64,000 bases of DNA from Selaginella moellendorffii. Taxonomy: Eukaryota; Streptophyta; Lycopodiopsida; Selaginellales; Selaginellaceae. A model generated the notes under the pieces. The model did not search any database. It saw only the letters and a list, made by a program, of their open reading frames with translations, and was not told where the DNA came from. A program made the position numbers and the translations under genes. The stretch's first letter is position 1, and each line of letters begins with the position of its first letter. The stretch is from positions 2,107,149 to 2,171,148 of the forward strand of contig NW_003314281.1 of NCBI RefSeq assembly GCF_000143415.4, in the 5' to 3' direction. Below are positions 45,934-59,462 of the stretch, piece after piece.

Positions 45934-48900
45934 AGGATTATATGGTTAAGGATGACTCTATTTAGTTGAGGCTACCACAATTGTCAGCTGTCAAGGAGTT
46001 AGTATGAAAACAATCTACAACAAGTTTTGATATGTTGTGGAGTTTGTAGAGATGGATTATGGCTTTTGACCTTTATTGGATAGTCATGTGGATGTAGTGA
46101 CTTCCTTAGATGCTTCCTATGTTGTGATGCATCAGTAAACTCATGAGAAAGAAATGCTTGATCAATTGGTCCCAACACAAATGAAAGTGGCATATAAAGA
46201 ATAGATTCCTCACATTGCTATTCCTTTTGAGACAACTCTAGAGCTTGAGCAACAGCCTCTCTCAATGACTCCAGGTGCTGAAGATCCACACATTCTATGG
46301 ACAAGGTTGTCTCATGCTTTATAGCAACACTAATCGTACTCACTCATTAAGGATTTAAGTTTGATGTGACTAAGCCTCAATCTTCTTCAGCTTCTTTAGT
46401 TCTCTCTATAGGTGTTGAATTATTTTGAGTGTCACCAACAAGTTTCTTCTTTTCTAGCATATTTGATAAAAACTCTAGTGCACAGATGTAAACATTGTTA
46501 ACAAGATTGTAGTGCATGTGATCATGGGATGAGATTTGGATACTATGGATTCTTAGAACCTTGGGGGTTAAATGGGGATAAAATAGATACTAAGGGCTCT
46601 TTTATCAAGCAATTGCTCCTCTTTTAGTTAGCTTAATATGAGAGAAATAGAGTGCACTACATGTGGTATTGGAGCAAATAGCATAGGTTCAATTCCCATT
46701 AATTAGTGACTACTTAAAATATAATACCCTTGAGTAAAGTATATTCCTACCTTTAAAATTGAAATTGTACATATTAGGCCTTCATGAGTATGTCTTTCAT
46801 CTTGTAAAGCATTCACAGATATATCTACCGTGGGATTAGATACCTCATATAAAATAACTTAGTGAATTCAATGTAAAAATGGAAGTGTTGGTTACCCTTT
46901 GCTAAGTAGGGGCTTTTTTTGTCAATAATTAATTAAAACATTGACATTTCTAAAGCAAAGGTGAATATAGTGCATGTGATTATGGAATGAGATTTGAATA
47001 TACTATCACCATGGATCTTTGGAACCTTGGGGGATAAATGTAGCGCATTTGGTTTTCACTCTTTATTCTAAAGTGATTTACCATAGGATAACCACAAAGC
47101 AAAACATAAACCCTCTATTTGCCACATGACACATGCCACGTGCCACATGCCATGTGTTTAATAATAGTGGAGCAAAATCCAAGTTTCAAAGCCTTAGGCC
47201 ACTGATGAAAGAACAGAGCTAAACTCTTAAGTATGAAGCCAAGGAGTGAAAGGAGTAGAGCACAGAACAACTCCCAAGTGTACAACTCAAGCATGCAAAA
47301 CAAAGCTAAATAAAGTTTGGTATAATTTCAATATACTAGTGGCCTAATGCAAAGATATGAGTACTCTAATAAGTAGTATGGTATGGAACTTGGGCTTAAA
47401 CCCAAGTCAGATGCAAAACAATGATAGGTATATAAATGGGCCTTAGGTTAGTTGGCCATGTATGATATACCTACAATCTCTACATTCCAATCTCTACATT
47501 TTATAGATATGCCAAACTACCAAATTTAAACACTTTCCATAAATAGCTAATAGAACCGAGAGACTAACATATGAGGCACGATAGTGATGGTGCTTAGGAG
47601 ACACAATAAACTATTATCTGGCAATATTAAAGGACTAATCTCAATACGTAAAGGTTTTTGTAAAGCTAGTGGAAGATAGAGCAAAAGAGAACTAAAAGCC
47701 AAGCTGAATATGCTTAGCAAGAAATATATAGAAGGGACTGAAAAGGGAACCAACAATACTGACATCTTGCTGTCGTACAATAAGAAAGATAAATGAAAGG
47801 ATTAACTAACAAGTAATTTTCGATACCCATAGTCACATTTGCGACACTCTCTCCCCCTTAGGGAAGATCGACATCCTTGTCAATGCATACTTTAGTCTAC
47901 ACCACCACCAAGGAAACAACTCTAGAAAAAATTTATGATGTTCACACTTTATGAGAAATGCACCAATTTAAATGAGTTAGGAAGCAATCTCTCTACCTAA
48001 TGTAAATGCGCTATAACTCAAACACCTTCCGGTTGTTACTGCCAAAGAAATGACTAATAAAGTCAACCACCCTTGCTATTTTGGGTGTCACCCAGCTTAC
48101 AAAAAATAATATACCCCTACCTATAGGAGATATAGAGAAAAATGTTAGAGGCTCTAACCCTAATGAAAAAAGAAACCAAACCTGTTAGCAAAGTTTAAAT
48201 AGACCATTGTAAACAAGCAGTTAGAGTTATTTGACTTCGGGTATCGAAAAATACTTGTTGGCCAGTCCTTACGGACACTCTTTTGTTACTGCCACAACAG
48301 TAGAAGGTCGGTACTGCTGGTTCCTTTTATAGTCTCCACCCAAGCTAGTTCAGAAACTGGTCATCACGCGTGCACTTGACCAGATGAGCATAAGGACGGA
48401 ATTCCTATATGCTATTTGTCAAGCATACTTGACCTGGTTAGAGAAATTCATCCGTTGACTTGCACTTGCTAGTGTTGGGAACCCCCTCGATATTGAGTCT
48501 AGTCCCTCAATATCATTATATATCTGCCAAACACCTTGCTATCATACCCTTTGTGTTAGTCTTATTGCAATCTTAAATGCTATTTATGGAAAGTGTTTAA
48601 ATTCTATGGAATGTAGATGTCAGTGTTTACACAATGGTGTTTGTCCCGTGTCCAAATTTGCAATCTAGGGACATTCCATATTTGGTAAGTTTCAAGCTTG
48701 TCCCAGAGACTAAGTCCTGGTATTAAGGGAGGCTTGGGGTGAAAGCCCAAAGCATGTGTTCCTCAAGGGGGGGGGGGGGCGGGGGGCTGTGGGGGGTTTC
48801 AAATGTATAATAGGGATAGTGGTTGGAATGCATGTCTGACCACTTGAGACATTAGTTTGGCTTCTGCTGGGTTGTGTCGCTCCTTGTTCTGTGTCTGGTT

Positions 48901-49798
48901 TGGGTCCAAGCCCAAGCTCCACACTGCTCTAGTCTATGAGCTACCCTCCTCCTTGCGTTAGGCCACCGGTATGCCAAAATTGTGCCAAACTCCGTCTGAC
49001 ACCATTTTGCATGTAAGTGTTGGATACGGGGAGCTGGTGCTCGTGGAATTGTACTGGACCCTCGTTTCGTAGTGCAACGGGCTTGGAGTTCGGCTCCAAA
49101 TTCATGTGCTCTACATTTATATAGTCACACCTTTTTAAATGGAATAAGTTCCAAATAGAATTCCAAACAAAGATCTAAGGACCCAATGAGCTCTTCAGTA
49201 TGATGCATATGTAAATCCCAACCACAAGTCTCCCAACACCAGGTTTTCAAGAAATCCTATTTATTGAAAACTTTTCTTAACCAAAAAAAGGTGGTATCTT
49301 GTTCTTAGCCCACAAGATACACTTGGATTTGTAGTTGTCTTCTGCCTCTGTAGTCTATGCCTTCAATTAATTACAACACTATTTGCTTATGAGGAAGATA
49401 ATAGTGCATGTTTCACACAATTGTAAGCAATTAAAAGAAACAACTTGAAAGACGAGTTATAGGGGTTTAAATTTAGAGAGAAAGGGCCCATAAACAAAAA
49501 TGCACTCCCTTTTCAATTGGCTAAGGGTTTTATGATATTTGGGGTTAAGTGCCTATGGTATTAAGTTGGGTGACTTTTTGAGAAGTCTAGATTTAGGAGT
49601 TTAAATTTGTTATTAGAAAGGTTTTAAGTCCAACTCTATTGGTGGTTAGGGGAATCACACTACATGTTGAAATTGAGATCTAGTAGGTTCAATTTACCTT
49701 GTTTTGGGATATTTGGGGTTAAACGTCTTTGGGTTTAAGTAGTACTGGGTTGGGTGACATCCTAGGAAGTCCAAATTCAAGAGCTTACATTTAGTATT
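45934..49798. other. Relic repeat DNA, no recognised gene
   Basis: Diverged copies of dispersed repeats. 46500-46670 is a reverse match of 12600-12790 (phrases CAAGCAATTGCTC and CATGGGATGAGATTTGGATA). 47960-48230 is a reverse match of 20200-20460. 48345-48560 is a direct match of 19150-19400. A poly-G run lies at 48769-48786. No coding sequence is supported. Confidence 0.5.
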
Positions 49799-50340
49799 GT
49801 GAGACATAAATCTCTAAGCCCCAAAGTGGAGCAAAGAGGATGTTATGTGGTAGTCGCTAAAGTGGGAGCCAAACGATTGTAACACGTTTGGACTAAATGT
49901 TACAACTCAAAAAATTGAGAGTGAGAGTGGAATTCCTAATAAAGTGCTTGAGAAACGAGCATGAAGCAATCAATAAGTGAGCCTCTAAAAAAGGGACACA
50001 AAAGGACTAACATATGGCACGTGGAAGTGTTGAGACCAAGTTTGAGATGGAGTTTGAGAAGGAGTTTGAGATGGAGCCCAAAGTCAAGTATGAGATGGAA
50101 ATCAAGACCAGGTCCAAGATTGAGATTGAGATCGAGTCTGAGTCTAAGTCTAAAACGAGTGCCCAAGATAGGGCCCTGGAATCCATTGGAAGGAATCCAA
50201 GTGGCAAAGTTAGGCGAGGAACACTAATGTGTTGGACGCTAACGAATTGCGGAAAAGGAAGCATGTTTCCAAGGATGGATTCCGAAATGCTCCAATTTGG
50301 CAAAAGTGAAAGTTCCAAAGGAAGGAGCAGTAAGGTAGCC
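49799..50340 (-). repeat. LTR-family fragment, reverse orientation
   Basis: Begins TGTGAGACATAAATCTCTAAGCCCC, the reverse complement of the solo LTR right end. It runs through the purine-rich core (GAGATGGAGTTTGAG) to about 50160, then into the 5' half, which is strongly diverged. Glu/Lys-rich open frames here are by-products of the core. Confidence 0.65.
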
Positions 50341-50870
50341 AAATGATAGGGCCATAGATAGCCCTAGCACAAATTATGATAACTAGAACTTAGTGCCAAG
50401 GGTAGCACAAAATAGAAAAGAGGATGATGGTGCCTTTAATTAGAGAACTTTCTAGGATGGGGAAGTAGAGTTGCACAAAAAGTGCAAATGCAAGGTGTCA
50501 GAGACACCTAGGAAATTGACTTTGAGAAGTCAAAATTAAAAGTTCCAAAGTGCAAAAGTTATGTCAATGGGAACTGAGACTACTCGAGAATGAGTAGTGG
50601 GATTGAGATAGATAAGGTGTCTCTAACAAGTTTAGTGAGGACTAAATCAATAAAAGGGAGCAAACCACCCTAGGTGGTCGAATGAGTCTCTATTTTAGAA
50701 AGACTATGCTCCTTAGAGGATGGATAAGGCATCGTGAGCCTTCAATGTCAAACCATAGACAAATATTGGATGAGTGCCAAGGATGGAAATGGTAACACAT
50801 GTGGGTGTTACTTTACAAAATGGTTTACCGTTCGATGAGGACATCAAACTTTGTCTATGGGTGGTGGAGT

Positions 50871-51063
50871 TGTGAGACACAAAACCCCTAGGCCCCAAAG
50901 TGGAGCTGAAAGGGTGCCATGTGGTAGTGGTTGAAGCGAAAGCCAAATGAGTGTAACACGTTTGGACTAAAAGCACTAACTTGAAAGGTCGAGAGCGGTG
51001 GAACTCCCAACGAAGGGCTCAAGGAACAAGTACGAAAAGAGCAATAAATGAGTCTCTAGAAAA
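50871..51063 (-). repeat. LTR-family fragment, cut by the gap
   Basis: Begins TGTGAGACACAAAACCCCTAGGCCCC and matches the solo LTR end in reverse until the run of N at 51064. Confidence 0.75.
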
Positions 51064-51163
51064 NNNNNNNNNNNNNNNNNNNNNNNNNNNNNNNNNNNNN
51101 NNNNNNNNNNNNNNNNNNNNNNNNNNNNNNNNNNNNNNNNNNNNNNNNNNNNNNNNNNNNNNN
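51064..51163. other. Assembly gap (100 N)
   Basis: Exactly 100 undetermined bases, a conventional placeholder, so the true distance is unknown. LTR-family sequence enters on the left and Ty3 RNase H sequence leaves on the right. Confidence 0.95.
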
Positions 51164-51993
51164 AGCTTTGGATACTAGAGACACTACTTGGGTGGACATA
51201 CCAAGGTTTATACGGATAGTAACACACTGAGCTACTTTGCTATGCAGCCTAAGCTTACGCCGAAGTAGGCTCATTGGCAAGAGAAGCTTGTTAAATATGA
51301 TATTGAAATCATATATAAACTTGGTAAAGACAATATTGTTCCGGATGCATTGAGTCATCAAGTTTAGTTCCGGGCAATATTGGCAATCAGTTTGGACTGG
51401 TTAGAGGACGTTCGGGTTTCGTATGAAAGTGATCCATTGGCAAAGGCAATCTTGCACTATGCAGAGTTGTCGAAGCAAGACGTTGGTAGCAAAGCGACGA
51501 AAGTTGCTAGTCGAACCAATGTGAAGCTTCACTTATCAGTTCAGGATGGGCTTATATTCTATAAGCAAGAAAGATTGTATCTTCCCTCTAAGGATCTGTA
51601 GCAATTGTTTCTGCGGGAACATCATGATGTTCCAGCAGTGGGACATGGTGGGAAGTGAAAAACTCTGGCTTCATTGAAAAAAGGATTTTTCTGGTCTGGT
51701 ATGGAAGGTGATATAGTGGATTATGTTTGTTCCTGTTTTATATGCTAACAATGTAAGCGCAAAACTGATATACAAGCTGGAAAGTTGCAGTGCATTCCAG
51801 CACTGGCATGGCCATTTCAAAGTGTGACACTTGATTTCCTCACTTGGTTGCCGAAGTCTAAGGGTTATGATACTTTGATGGTGGTTGTGGATCGGTTGTC
51901 GAAGATTGCACACTTCATTTCAACTATGGAAACAGTGAATGCAAAGCAAGTAGCAAAGCTCTTTTGCCATGTAGTGTTAGGGCATGGCTATTG
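51164..51993 (+). pseudogene. Ty3 pol fragment: RNase H end and integrase
   Basis: Reads KYDIEIIYKLGKDNIVPDAL near 51295, then the linker, the integrase zinc domain (REHHDVPAVGHGG near 51620, then Cys pair near 51740) and the start of the core (SVTLDFLTWLPKSKGYDTLM near 51825, VVVDRLSKIAHF). It stops at 51991, where an LTR-like sequence begins, so the core lacks its second Asp and Glu. TAG and TGA codons interrupt it at several places. Confidence 0.75.
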
Positions 51994-52920
51994 AGAGAGT
52001 GAGAGAGCGAGAGAGGGAATATTTTGATCCTCAGAATATTCTCTATCTTCCTTGCATAAAACCCTTGCCTCATAAGGGCAAGGGGGGGCATTTTGGCAGA
52101 GAGCATTGAAGCATTTCTCATGTTTGAGTGAGCATTGGGGGAGGTGCCCCTCCTTCCCCCAACAAATGGTGAACCCGGCGTGACACGCAGCACTTTCTGA
52201 GGTGTCATTTCTCTCTTTTTCTTTTGGGCCGCAGAATTTGGGAAGGAATTCCTTGTTCATTTTGCAGTGGTTTTGTTTGAAATTAAGCTTGTTGGATAGA
52301 TTTGGAGCTCCTCTTTCCAGCAAGGTATGGCACTTATCAAGCCATACAATATTTGAAGAGATACAACGTTTCTTAGCTTGGTCAGAGGAACATTTTGGGG
52401 TGTTTTCACTTTCTCTCCTGGATCCTCGGCATAATTTCTCAAGGTAGTGCATTCGGGCTTGTAGATCTGGCCTAGATCTACAAGTAGTGGTGATTCTTGG
52501 TGCTAGATTTGGCCAAATTGACGGCATACAAAAAGATTTTCTTCTTTGGCTAGATTGGGTCATCTTTGCAGCAGGAATTTGTGTTTCTCCAGGCTTTGTT
52601 TTGGTTGCCGTTTGTTTCTAGAGGTGCTCATGGTCCTAGGCTTTCCGAAAATACCAACGGCGCCTTAGTATCGATCTACATCAGTGACATGCACATGTTT
52701 TTCCACAATATTGGTGTTCTGGGCTAACTCTTCGTGGATTTCAGGGGATATTGAGGCCGTGTCTTCACAAATTCTTGTGATAAGAGGGTAGAAGATGCTG
52801 AGCACTTTCCAACGATCCCACCAATAGTCAAAATGGTGAAGGATCAAGACTAAAGGACTCATTTTTCTCTTTTGGGCTAAACTTTGTTGGACGTTACTTG
52901 GGAACGAAGCAATCTTCAAG
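51994..52920 (+). repeat. LTR end and leader of a Ty3 element
   Basis: GA-rich start (GAGAGAGTGAGAGAGCGAG), GAATATT blocks, then CCCCCAACAAATGGTGAACCC at about 52160, which looks like an LTR end followed by a primer-binding region (TGGTGAACCCGGCGTGAC), then a leader. A reverse-oriented diverged copy lies at 15960-16680. The tRNA is not identified. Confidence 0.5.
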
Positions 52921-53049
52921 GAACAGGTAGGCGTAGAAACAGGAACAGAGGGAGCAAGAACAAAGGTTGGCAGAGGAACAGGGACAGTAGGAATAGGCGC
53001 AGGGATACGAGTTGGTCTTAGAGCAAGCGCAGGAGTAGGAGTGAGAGCA

Positions 53050-53350
53050 GGTGGTTATCGGTTATAGGTCCCCGGCTACTGGTTACCGGTTACCGGCTAC
53101 TGGCTATTCCAGCGGCTACTCCAGCAGCTACTTCAACAGTTACCCCAGCGGCTACTCCAGCGGCTACTTTAGCGGTTACCCCAGCGGCTACTCCAGTGGC
53201 TACTTCAGCGGCTACGAGTCAATGGTTACTCTAGCGGCTGCTCCAGCAGCTACTCCAGCAGCTACTCCAGTGGCTACTCTAGCGGCTCCTCCAGCGGCTG
53301 CTCCAACGGCTACTCTAGTGGCTACTTCAACGGCTACTCCAGTGATCACC
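53050..53350 (+). repeat. Minisatellite of AGCGGCTACTCC units
   Basis: Tandem 12- to 15-bp units built on GGCTACTCCAGC and GGTTACC variants. All frames are open, giving Ser-Gly-Tyr or Ala-Ala-Thr-Pro type repeats, inside the leader/gag region of the Ty3 relic. Confidence 0.85.
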
Positions 53351-53459
53351 CTACAGGTTAATGGTTATGTGTACTTGAGGCCTACATCTCCCTCCATTTC
53401 GACCCTTATTTCTCTTCGTCATAGGCATGTTGGGCAACTATGAGCAACTTGAGCACTAT

Positions 53460-55145
53460 CCTTGACCGGGCATTTGCAGTGTTTGGGGTATTTGATACCA
53501 GTACAAACTAGACGTGCGAAAAATTGGCACCCTTTTACCATATCTCAAGGCCCTAAGGTACGGAGTAAACTTTCTAATATCCAAAGGCAGCTTAGGTACA
53601 ACATTGCACCTTCTCGGGCCAAGTCCTCTTCATCTTCGGCAGATTCCAGTGACTTAGATCTACGAGCTATGGCGCAGCCACCTTTAGCTCAACCTCAGCT
53701 CCATGTTCTGTAGAGGGGCAGTGATCTGCCGACCTTTTTAGGTGTTGGAACAGTCTCTCCAACATTGCATATCAGTCACTTTGATTACTACTGCACCACA
53801 AACATGATCGTCGATGATGATCGTATGTGCCACGACTTCTTGCAGTCTCTCAAAGGCAAAGCAGCAACTTGGGCAGATTCTCTCCTTCTAGAGGACTGAA
53901 CAGACTTCCAGACACTGCTTACTTCTTTTAGAGAACGTTTTGTGGAAGAAAAACCCACAAATCGGCTACTTGTCGACCTTTTTTCGTTCCGGCAGGGTGC
54001 TCACAAGTCTGTTCCTGACTACATCACCCGGTTTCAAGCATATTCGAAGTAGTGTTGGGATTGCAAAGTGGTCCAAGATGAGCAACAGGGGATCACAGCA
54101 TTCACAGCAAGTCTGCATGGGAACTTGCAGCAAAAACTTCTTAAGAAGACATTCAGCTCTTGTCGCGAGGCATTTTCATTTGCCTCGAAGCTGGAAAGAG
54201 AGCTTCTTGTTGACTTGGGGATTGCTAGAGTTGATTTCGACCAAGCCATCACCCCATCAGAGTCACCTTGTGCACCTGTTTGCCCATACACAACAAAGCT
54301 CGTTGCTATTGAGCATACACCTCCGGCTATTAAGAACTTTGCCAACGAGATGCAGCAGCTGAAGGAGATCATTCTTCAGCAACAATCACACCAGGACAAA
54401 CTGCTCCAGGAGCTAGTGGAGTCCAGGAAAGAGGCCACTACAGCTCCAGAACGAAGATTTAAATCCCATTGGTGCACTCACTGCGAGACGAACACACATA
54501 ACACATAGCACTGCTTGAAGCTTCACCTAGAGCTTCAACCTCCACCTTCTCAACGTGTCCAATAGCATCCCTTCGCTAATAATTCCATATCGTCTCGGGG
54601 TCTAGAGACATATCAGGAGTAGTTGGAGTGACAAGCAACCCCTTCATCAAGCAAAGGCAAGGCACCAACCTCATCGGTCAACACAATTTTGGTAGTCGAG
54701 GAACACTATAGGCAGCAGCAGCAAACCGCAGCCACTTGAGCCCAAGCGAAGAAGAAGGCAGCTGCTCAGCCTGTCACAGATCCCCCGGCGCCGATTGAGA
54801 GCGAATCTCAGTTGGCATCAGGCCCAATGATACAGAGGGTGGCTTGTAAGCTCCCCTTCAAGTCACTACTCTCTTCTCCTCTAGAAATCTCACCAACAGC
54901 TATTCCTATTTTGGAGCCGGTTCTTCAACAGCTGGTTGACACTCCCATCACCTTTTCGCACCAAGATATGTTGTGTCTTGTCCCGGGATTCGGCCAGCGT
55001 TTAGAGGAGTTTGCACGGTCAGGAACACTAGAGAGCACTCTCAAGAGGACTCCTCAAGAGGTGCACATTGTCGACATGACAAGATATAGTGGAGATCCTG
55101 GCCTATTCTTTGTCCTGGTGCAGATTGGTACTTCCCCTTATAGAA
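53460..55145 (+). pseudogene. Ty3 gag relic, interrupted by 14-kb element copy 2
   Basis: Gag-like phrases in order: LQSLKGKAATWADSLLLED near 53850, then TDFQTLLTSFRERFVEE, then LVDLFSFRQGAHKSVPDYI near 54000, ITAFTASLHGNLQQKLLKKT near 54110, and a CCHC-like CTHCETNTHNT followed by HC near 54475-54515. Stops at 53713, 53899, 54050 and 54508 disable it. The Gag-protease spacer continues to 55145, where copy 2 of the 14-kb element begins. The frame at 54812-55300 is therefore a chimera of the two. Confidence 0.75.
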
Positions 55146-55803
55146 GCTCTATTTCGTTAAAGTGGGATTTATTCAGTAAAATGGGACTAGGTACAAATTT
55201 TCAAGTATTTGAAAATGACGTGAAATTATATGTTTTTTGTCCAGGGGCTAGACATATCTGGGGCATGGTGACTAGCGCGGTGACTTTATGTCCAGACTGA
55301 GTCCATCTGGTTGTATAATAAATCTCATTGTCAAGGTGAACAAGCCGAATCTGAAGCTAAAGAAGAGCGATGGCATGCGCGCACACACTATTTGTTTGTT
55401 CATTGAGCGTGTGGTGAGCTTTCCAAGATGAACATCATTCCTATTAGCCAGACATATAACTTAATGGTGAGAACATTTAGATATTATTCAATGTTATCTT
55501 TTTCTAACGAATCTAATTGTGAAGGTGTAGCAAGAGGCATTGCTAGTCTGGAGAAGTCATTTAACTCATTTGACCCTTAGTGTATTTTCATGAAACTAAA
55601 TAACATTCATATTATTAAGGAATTTCTCTAGTACCTTTTTTTTACGACATAGAGGCTTGCATTTCTTTCAAAGGTGATTTAGTAAAAGGCCTGAGGGCAC
55701 ATGCCATTCTATTTCTCAGACCGGTATTAAGATATACTAGTGCAAAGGGAAAAAGGTATTTGGTGATCAAGTAAATGGCATGAGGGCACACGCCATTATA
55801 AGC

Positions 55804-56061
55804 CTAAGCGCTAGTGGACACCTCCTTTTTGGTACTCTCAGCGGTACTATCATCCTTCTCCGGGTCAGTTGTTTTGCTTTGGATTGTTGTCTCTGACGTT
55901 ACTGGGGCGTTCTCGATAGTTGTTAATGTTGCCGTTTGTTCAGAAAAATGATCACCTGGAGTATAGTATGGGGAGTTTGGAAGACTTATATATTCTACAT
56001 CTTCACCTATCTCCTTCTCCGTCTCCTTTTCTGCCTCACTTACAGATTTTGTGCTTGCCAT
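55804..56061 (-). CDS. Small acidic protein, 85 aa (copy 2)
   Basis: Same start (MASTKSVSEA) and length as 32225-32482. Lys-to-Glu and Asn-to-His changes are visible (AEKETEKEIG, PGDHFSEQ). The frame is intact. An upstream in-frame extension reaches 56163 but has no better start. It lies about 330 bp beyond the end of gene A on the same strand. Function unknown. Confidence 0.45.
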   Translation of the reverse strand: MASTKSVSEAEKETEKEIGEDVEYISLPNSPYYTPGDHFSEQTATLTTIENAPVTSETTIQSKTTDPEKDDSTAESTKKEVSTSA

Positions 56062-56393
56062 GAGAACGCTCTTCACCCTAAAATATGGAGTTTGTTGTGT
56101 TATAAAAGGAAACCAACACACACGCTGCAAGGGAATGATGGTACATAAAGCACGTAAGCCCACAATATGGGTTTATGTGCCATTAATATGGGCCACACGC
56201 CATATTATTAGATTTATGCACGTGTGATTGGTAAATGCCTATGTCACATCATCTTTGTTTTACCTCACACACTATATCAAGCCTCCTCTGATTCAGATTC
56301 GGATTGTTCACCTTGAAATAACAAGCCTCCTCTGATTCAGATTCGGATTGTTCACCTTGAAATAAAATACATTAGAAACTTTGTAAAGGAATA

Positions 56394-59300
56394 TTAATGA
56401 ATCTCACCTTGAACCCGAGTTATGAATGCTCTTGCTGCATCTCTTGCATGGTCTGGCAAGGTGATGGTGGCACTCTGCTTCCGCATCCAACCATGCACAA
56501 CATTATCCACCGATATGCTCATGCTGGGATCCCTTGGATTCAGCACCCATCTCTTTTCTAGGCAATCCTTCGTATATCCGGAACTTGGCTTGAACCACTC
56601 CACAGTTACATTGAAGGAGTTAGTTTCCGCGTCCTCCTCTGCATCAGTGATGCAGCGCCCCACCCATATCATTTGTTTTTTATTACTGGGTCTGACAAGC
56701 ACGACCATTCCTTTGCAGACCTGTACTGGATTGAATGCTGAATCCGGCTTCTTGTTCCTCGGCCCACAATAGTGATCCTCAACATCGTTATCTGTCACTG
56801 CATTTCCAGAGGACATTGTTCCGCTACTATCTGGTGCTCTGGGTTCTGGCCAAAAGGACTCTTCCAATTCTTCATATACAACCGGCCCATTTTGGATAGC
56901 AGATATAATCTTCTCCCAGTATTCGAGCAAAGGCTTGCACCTCTGAAAATAGGATTCTCCACCAAACACCAACCCCCTCTTCCAGAAGGCAATATGCTGT
57001 CTAATCCCGGCCACTATACTTTCCTGGTCTTTGAGTCCATCCGGGTGCATCGGCCGTGGGGAACCCTGAGGAATCATAGGTTCCCCAGTTATGGGATCTC
57101 TCTTGAAGAGTTCAATGCCGTCCACTGGCAGCCACACTGTGTCCCATTCTCTCATCTTGTACCTCATCACTGGAGCACCGTCACACATGCTGAAATGAAA
57201 CTGAAGAGGCTTGGAGTGGCCAATCAGCGTTTCGGATCCATCCCTGATGTAGCCTCTTACAAACCCCTTAAAGTCTGGAACCTCTGTCAGAAGTGCAGCT
57301 TCAACAGTGCCTTTGATGCAATTTTGGAATTCATCGTAGAGTTGTGGGAGGGTGAGGACATTGGATCGCCGGAGGGACTCTGCCAGGTGACTGAACATGG
57401 CATCGACGTCTTCATGAGTGTGCCCAACCATGAGAAAGCCAAGTGTAACCGTTTCAAATATGCCTTTGGCAACAAGCATCGCCAAGTACGCGAAGACGTA
57501 CATGTTTTTGTTCTCACTGCCAGCATTGTCTGTTTGGAGCAGAAGATGGGGTGGAAGGCCACATCGGCCGCAAGAACTTCCTTGAGATTCTGCTTCGTTT
57601 GGATGAGGCTGTGCATTCACCGGGCGACCAGCCTCGTCGGAATGGCATGAGGCCTCACGTGATAACCCTACAATCTGACGGCCAACATATTCACTGGGAT
57701 GGCATGGGGCCCCATGCGATACTGCAAGCCTTTGCTCCTCCTCCAGCTGAACCCTGTATGGGGTTCGATCGACAAGGGCCTTATGCAAGGGTTGGCCATT
57801 CAGCTCAGTCTGCACACTTTGCAGAGACCTTAAGTGTTTTGCTAGGGACGCAATCATCATGTTTGCACCCCTGCCACCCCATAGAGGTACAAAGAAGTTC
57901 CCATAGTTCTGGGCACCATGCCCATGAGCGATTATGCCAAACAGAGACACAGGCAGCTGCATGGATGAAGAGATTGCCTTGGGGGCAGGATTGAGTCGAG
58001 GTAAGCACGTCTTTTTCTGGTCCATTTTGTCGTGGATGATGCAGAGGTAAGAGTCAGGTCTCTCCATGGAGAGAATCCTGTTATGATAATATGCAGTCCT
58101 GCAGCTTCTCTGCTCGATGTTGTGGTCGAGCCGCCTTCTAACCAACGTCTCTCGCTCTTGAGCGCTGCAAGAATTCTTCGACAAAGCCATTTTGATAGCA
58201 GTGCACTCGTCACACTTTGAAAAGCTGGAGTACTTTCCTATACTCACATCCCTGAACCTGTTGCTCCACAATCTACTAAATCTAGATTGGCTCAGCTTCC
58301 TGTAGCCATTACTCTAGAGTTCCCGATTCACATCTTCCAATATGGCCCCCTTGGTATACATGGAAGGGAGAACTCGTTGGGTGTCTCGTGTTCCATCTTC
58401 CAAGAGGCGGGTTTTATGTGGTTGCTGCTCGCTACATGTCTCGACAAACCTCTTGAAGATTGCCTCTCCATATACAACATGACCCCTGGTTTTGTGCGTA
58501 CCGTCGTTCCCATGGACTGCCTGTTGAACCCTTTGTTCCTCGAACTCAGTTTTGATTCTGTAGAATGTGCTTCGAGGGACTCCATAAATGATTCTCCATG
58601 CCTTCATGCAGACCAAACCCCTCTGGAAGACCATGCCCCCCACCTGATGTTCTGAAGCATCAACAGATGACCGTAATGCCTCATACACAAAATTGCGAGT
58701 TGCCTTCCAGGACAATGTCTTGTATCTTGCTCTCTCCTCTTCAATAGCATCCCAATCAGCATGTTGACAGCACCTCCTCTTGCAACAAGCAACTGTCGAG
58801 ACCATTCGAACCTCCATCGCCATTTTCTGCCTTTTCGGTTCGTTGCTCAGATCCCTTTGGCTGCGCTTTAGGAAGGTGTACTTTCTTTTCCCATGAAGAG
58901 ATGTTCTGTCATCAGTTGTAGTGGTGTTTGATTGTGAATCCTTCACATTCTCAAACACTAAGTGCCCCAATTTCCACCGCACAATGCTTCCAATAGTCAG
59001 ACTGTTTTCTTCTGTGTCAACAACCTCTAAAATCGCAACTCCAATATCATCCCAGCCCAATTCTTGATTAGCAACCGCATCTCTTGGATCGACAACTGTG
59101 GCTAAGCCCTCAGCTACCACCTCCCCCTCGGGGTTGTTTAGAAACACTTTTGCCTGAATCCATGTAGCACGGTTCTTAAGATCCACGGAGGGAACATGCG
59201 TCGCACTTGCGCTGTCCCCAACATCTGCTTTCTTCTGAAGATTTTTCAAGGCAACAACAACATTTACCCGGACGACCATCTCTCCTCGTTCAATAGCGAC

Positions 59301-59462
59301 CACATTCCCATCGAAGACAGTCTCTACTGATACAGCAGCATTGCCTTCCCCAAGCCTTTCACAGTGTATAACAAAGTTCCGATCCATAGACACAAGGGTC
59401 CCTTTTGCAACTCTCTTCCCACCATTCAAAATGTAAACCTTTTCCCCAACCCTGAAGGCCAT
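56394..59462 (-). CDS. Gene A, copy 2: DDE transposase-like, 1,023 codons with one TAG
   Basis: Starts MAFRVGEKVYILNGGKRVAK at 59462. One TAG at 58314-58316 (also in copy 1) splits it into 382 and, after 14 more codons, 625 codons in the same frame. Order: residues 1-110 resemble the plant DUF8039-type SH3-like domain (VAKGTLVSMD, LGEGNAAVSVETV, ATWI); 200-380 a helical region with Cys cluster CCKRRCC; 400-420 KCDEC; 465-480 CIIHDKMDQKKTCLP; about 640 LLLQTDNAGSENKN; about 680 GHTHEDVDAMFSHL; 920-1000 an SH3/BAH-like segment. The three acidic blocks match the DUF7869 family seen across eukaryotes and have the layout of an RNase H-fold DDE nuclease (inference). The likely role is moving this element. 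A donor-like CAAG/GTGAGA at 56408 hints at a further 3' exon. Confidence 0.68.
57642..57720 (-). other. Two quasi-palindromes inside the gene A frame, copy 2
   Basis: Same arrangement as 34433-34511 in copy 1. They lie between the GGRGANMM and LLLQTDN blocks and could be retained introns. Confidence 0.45.
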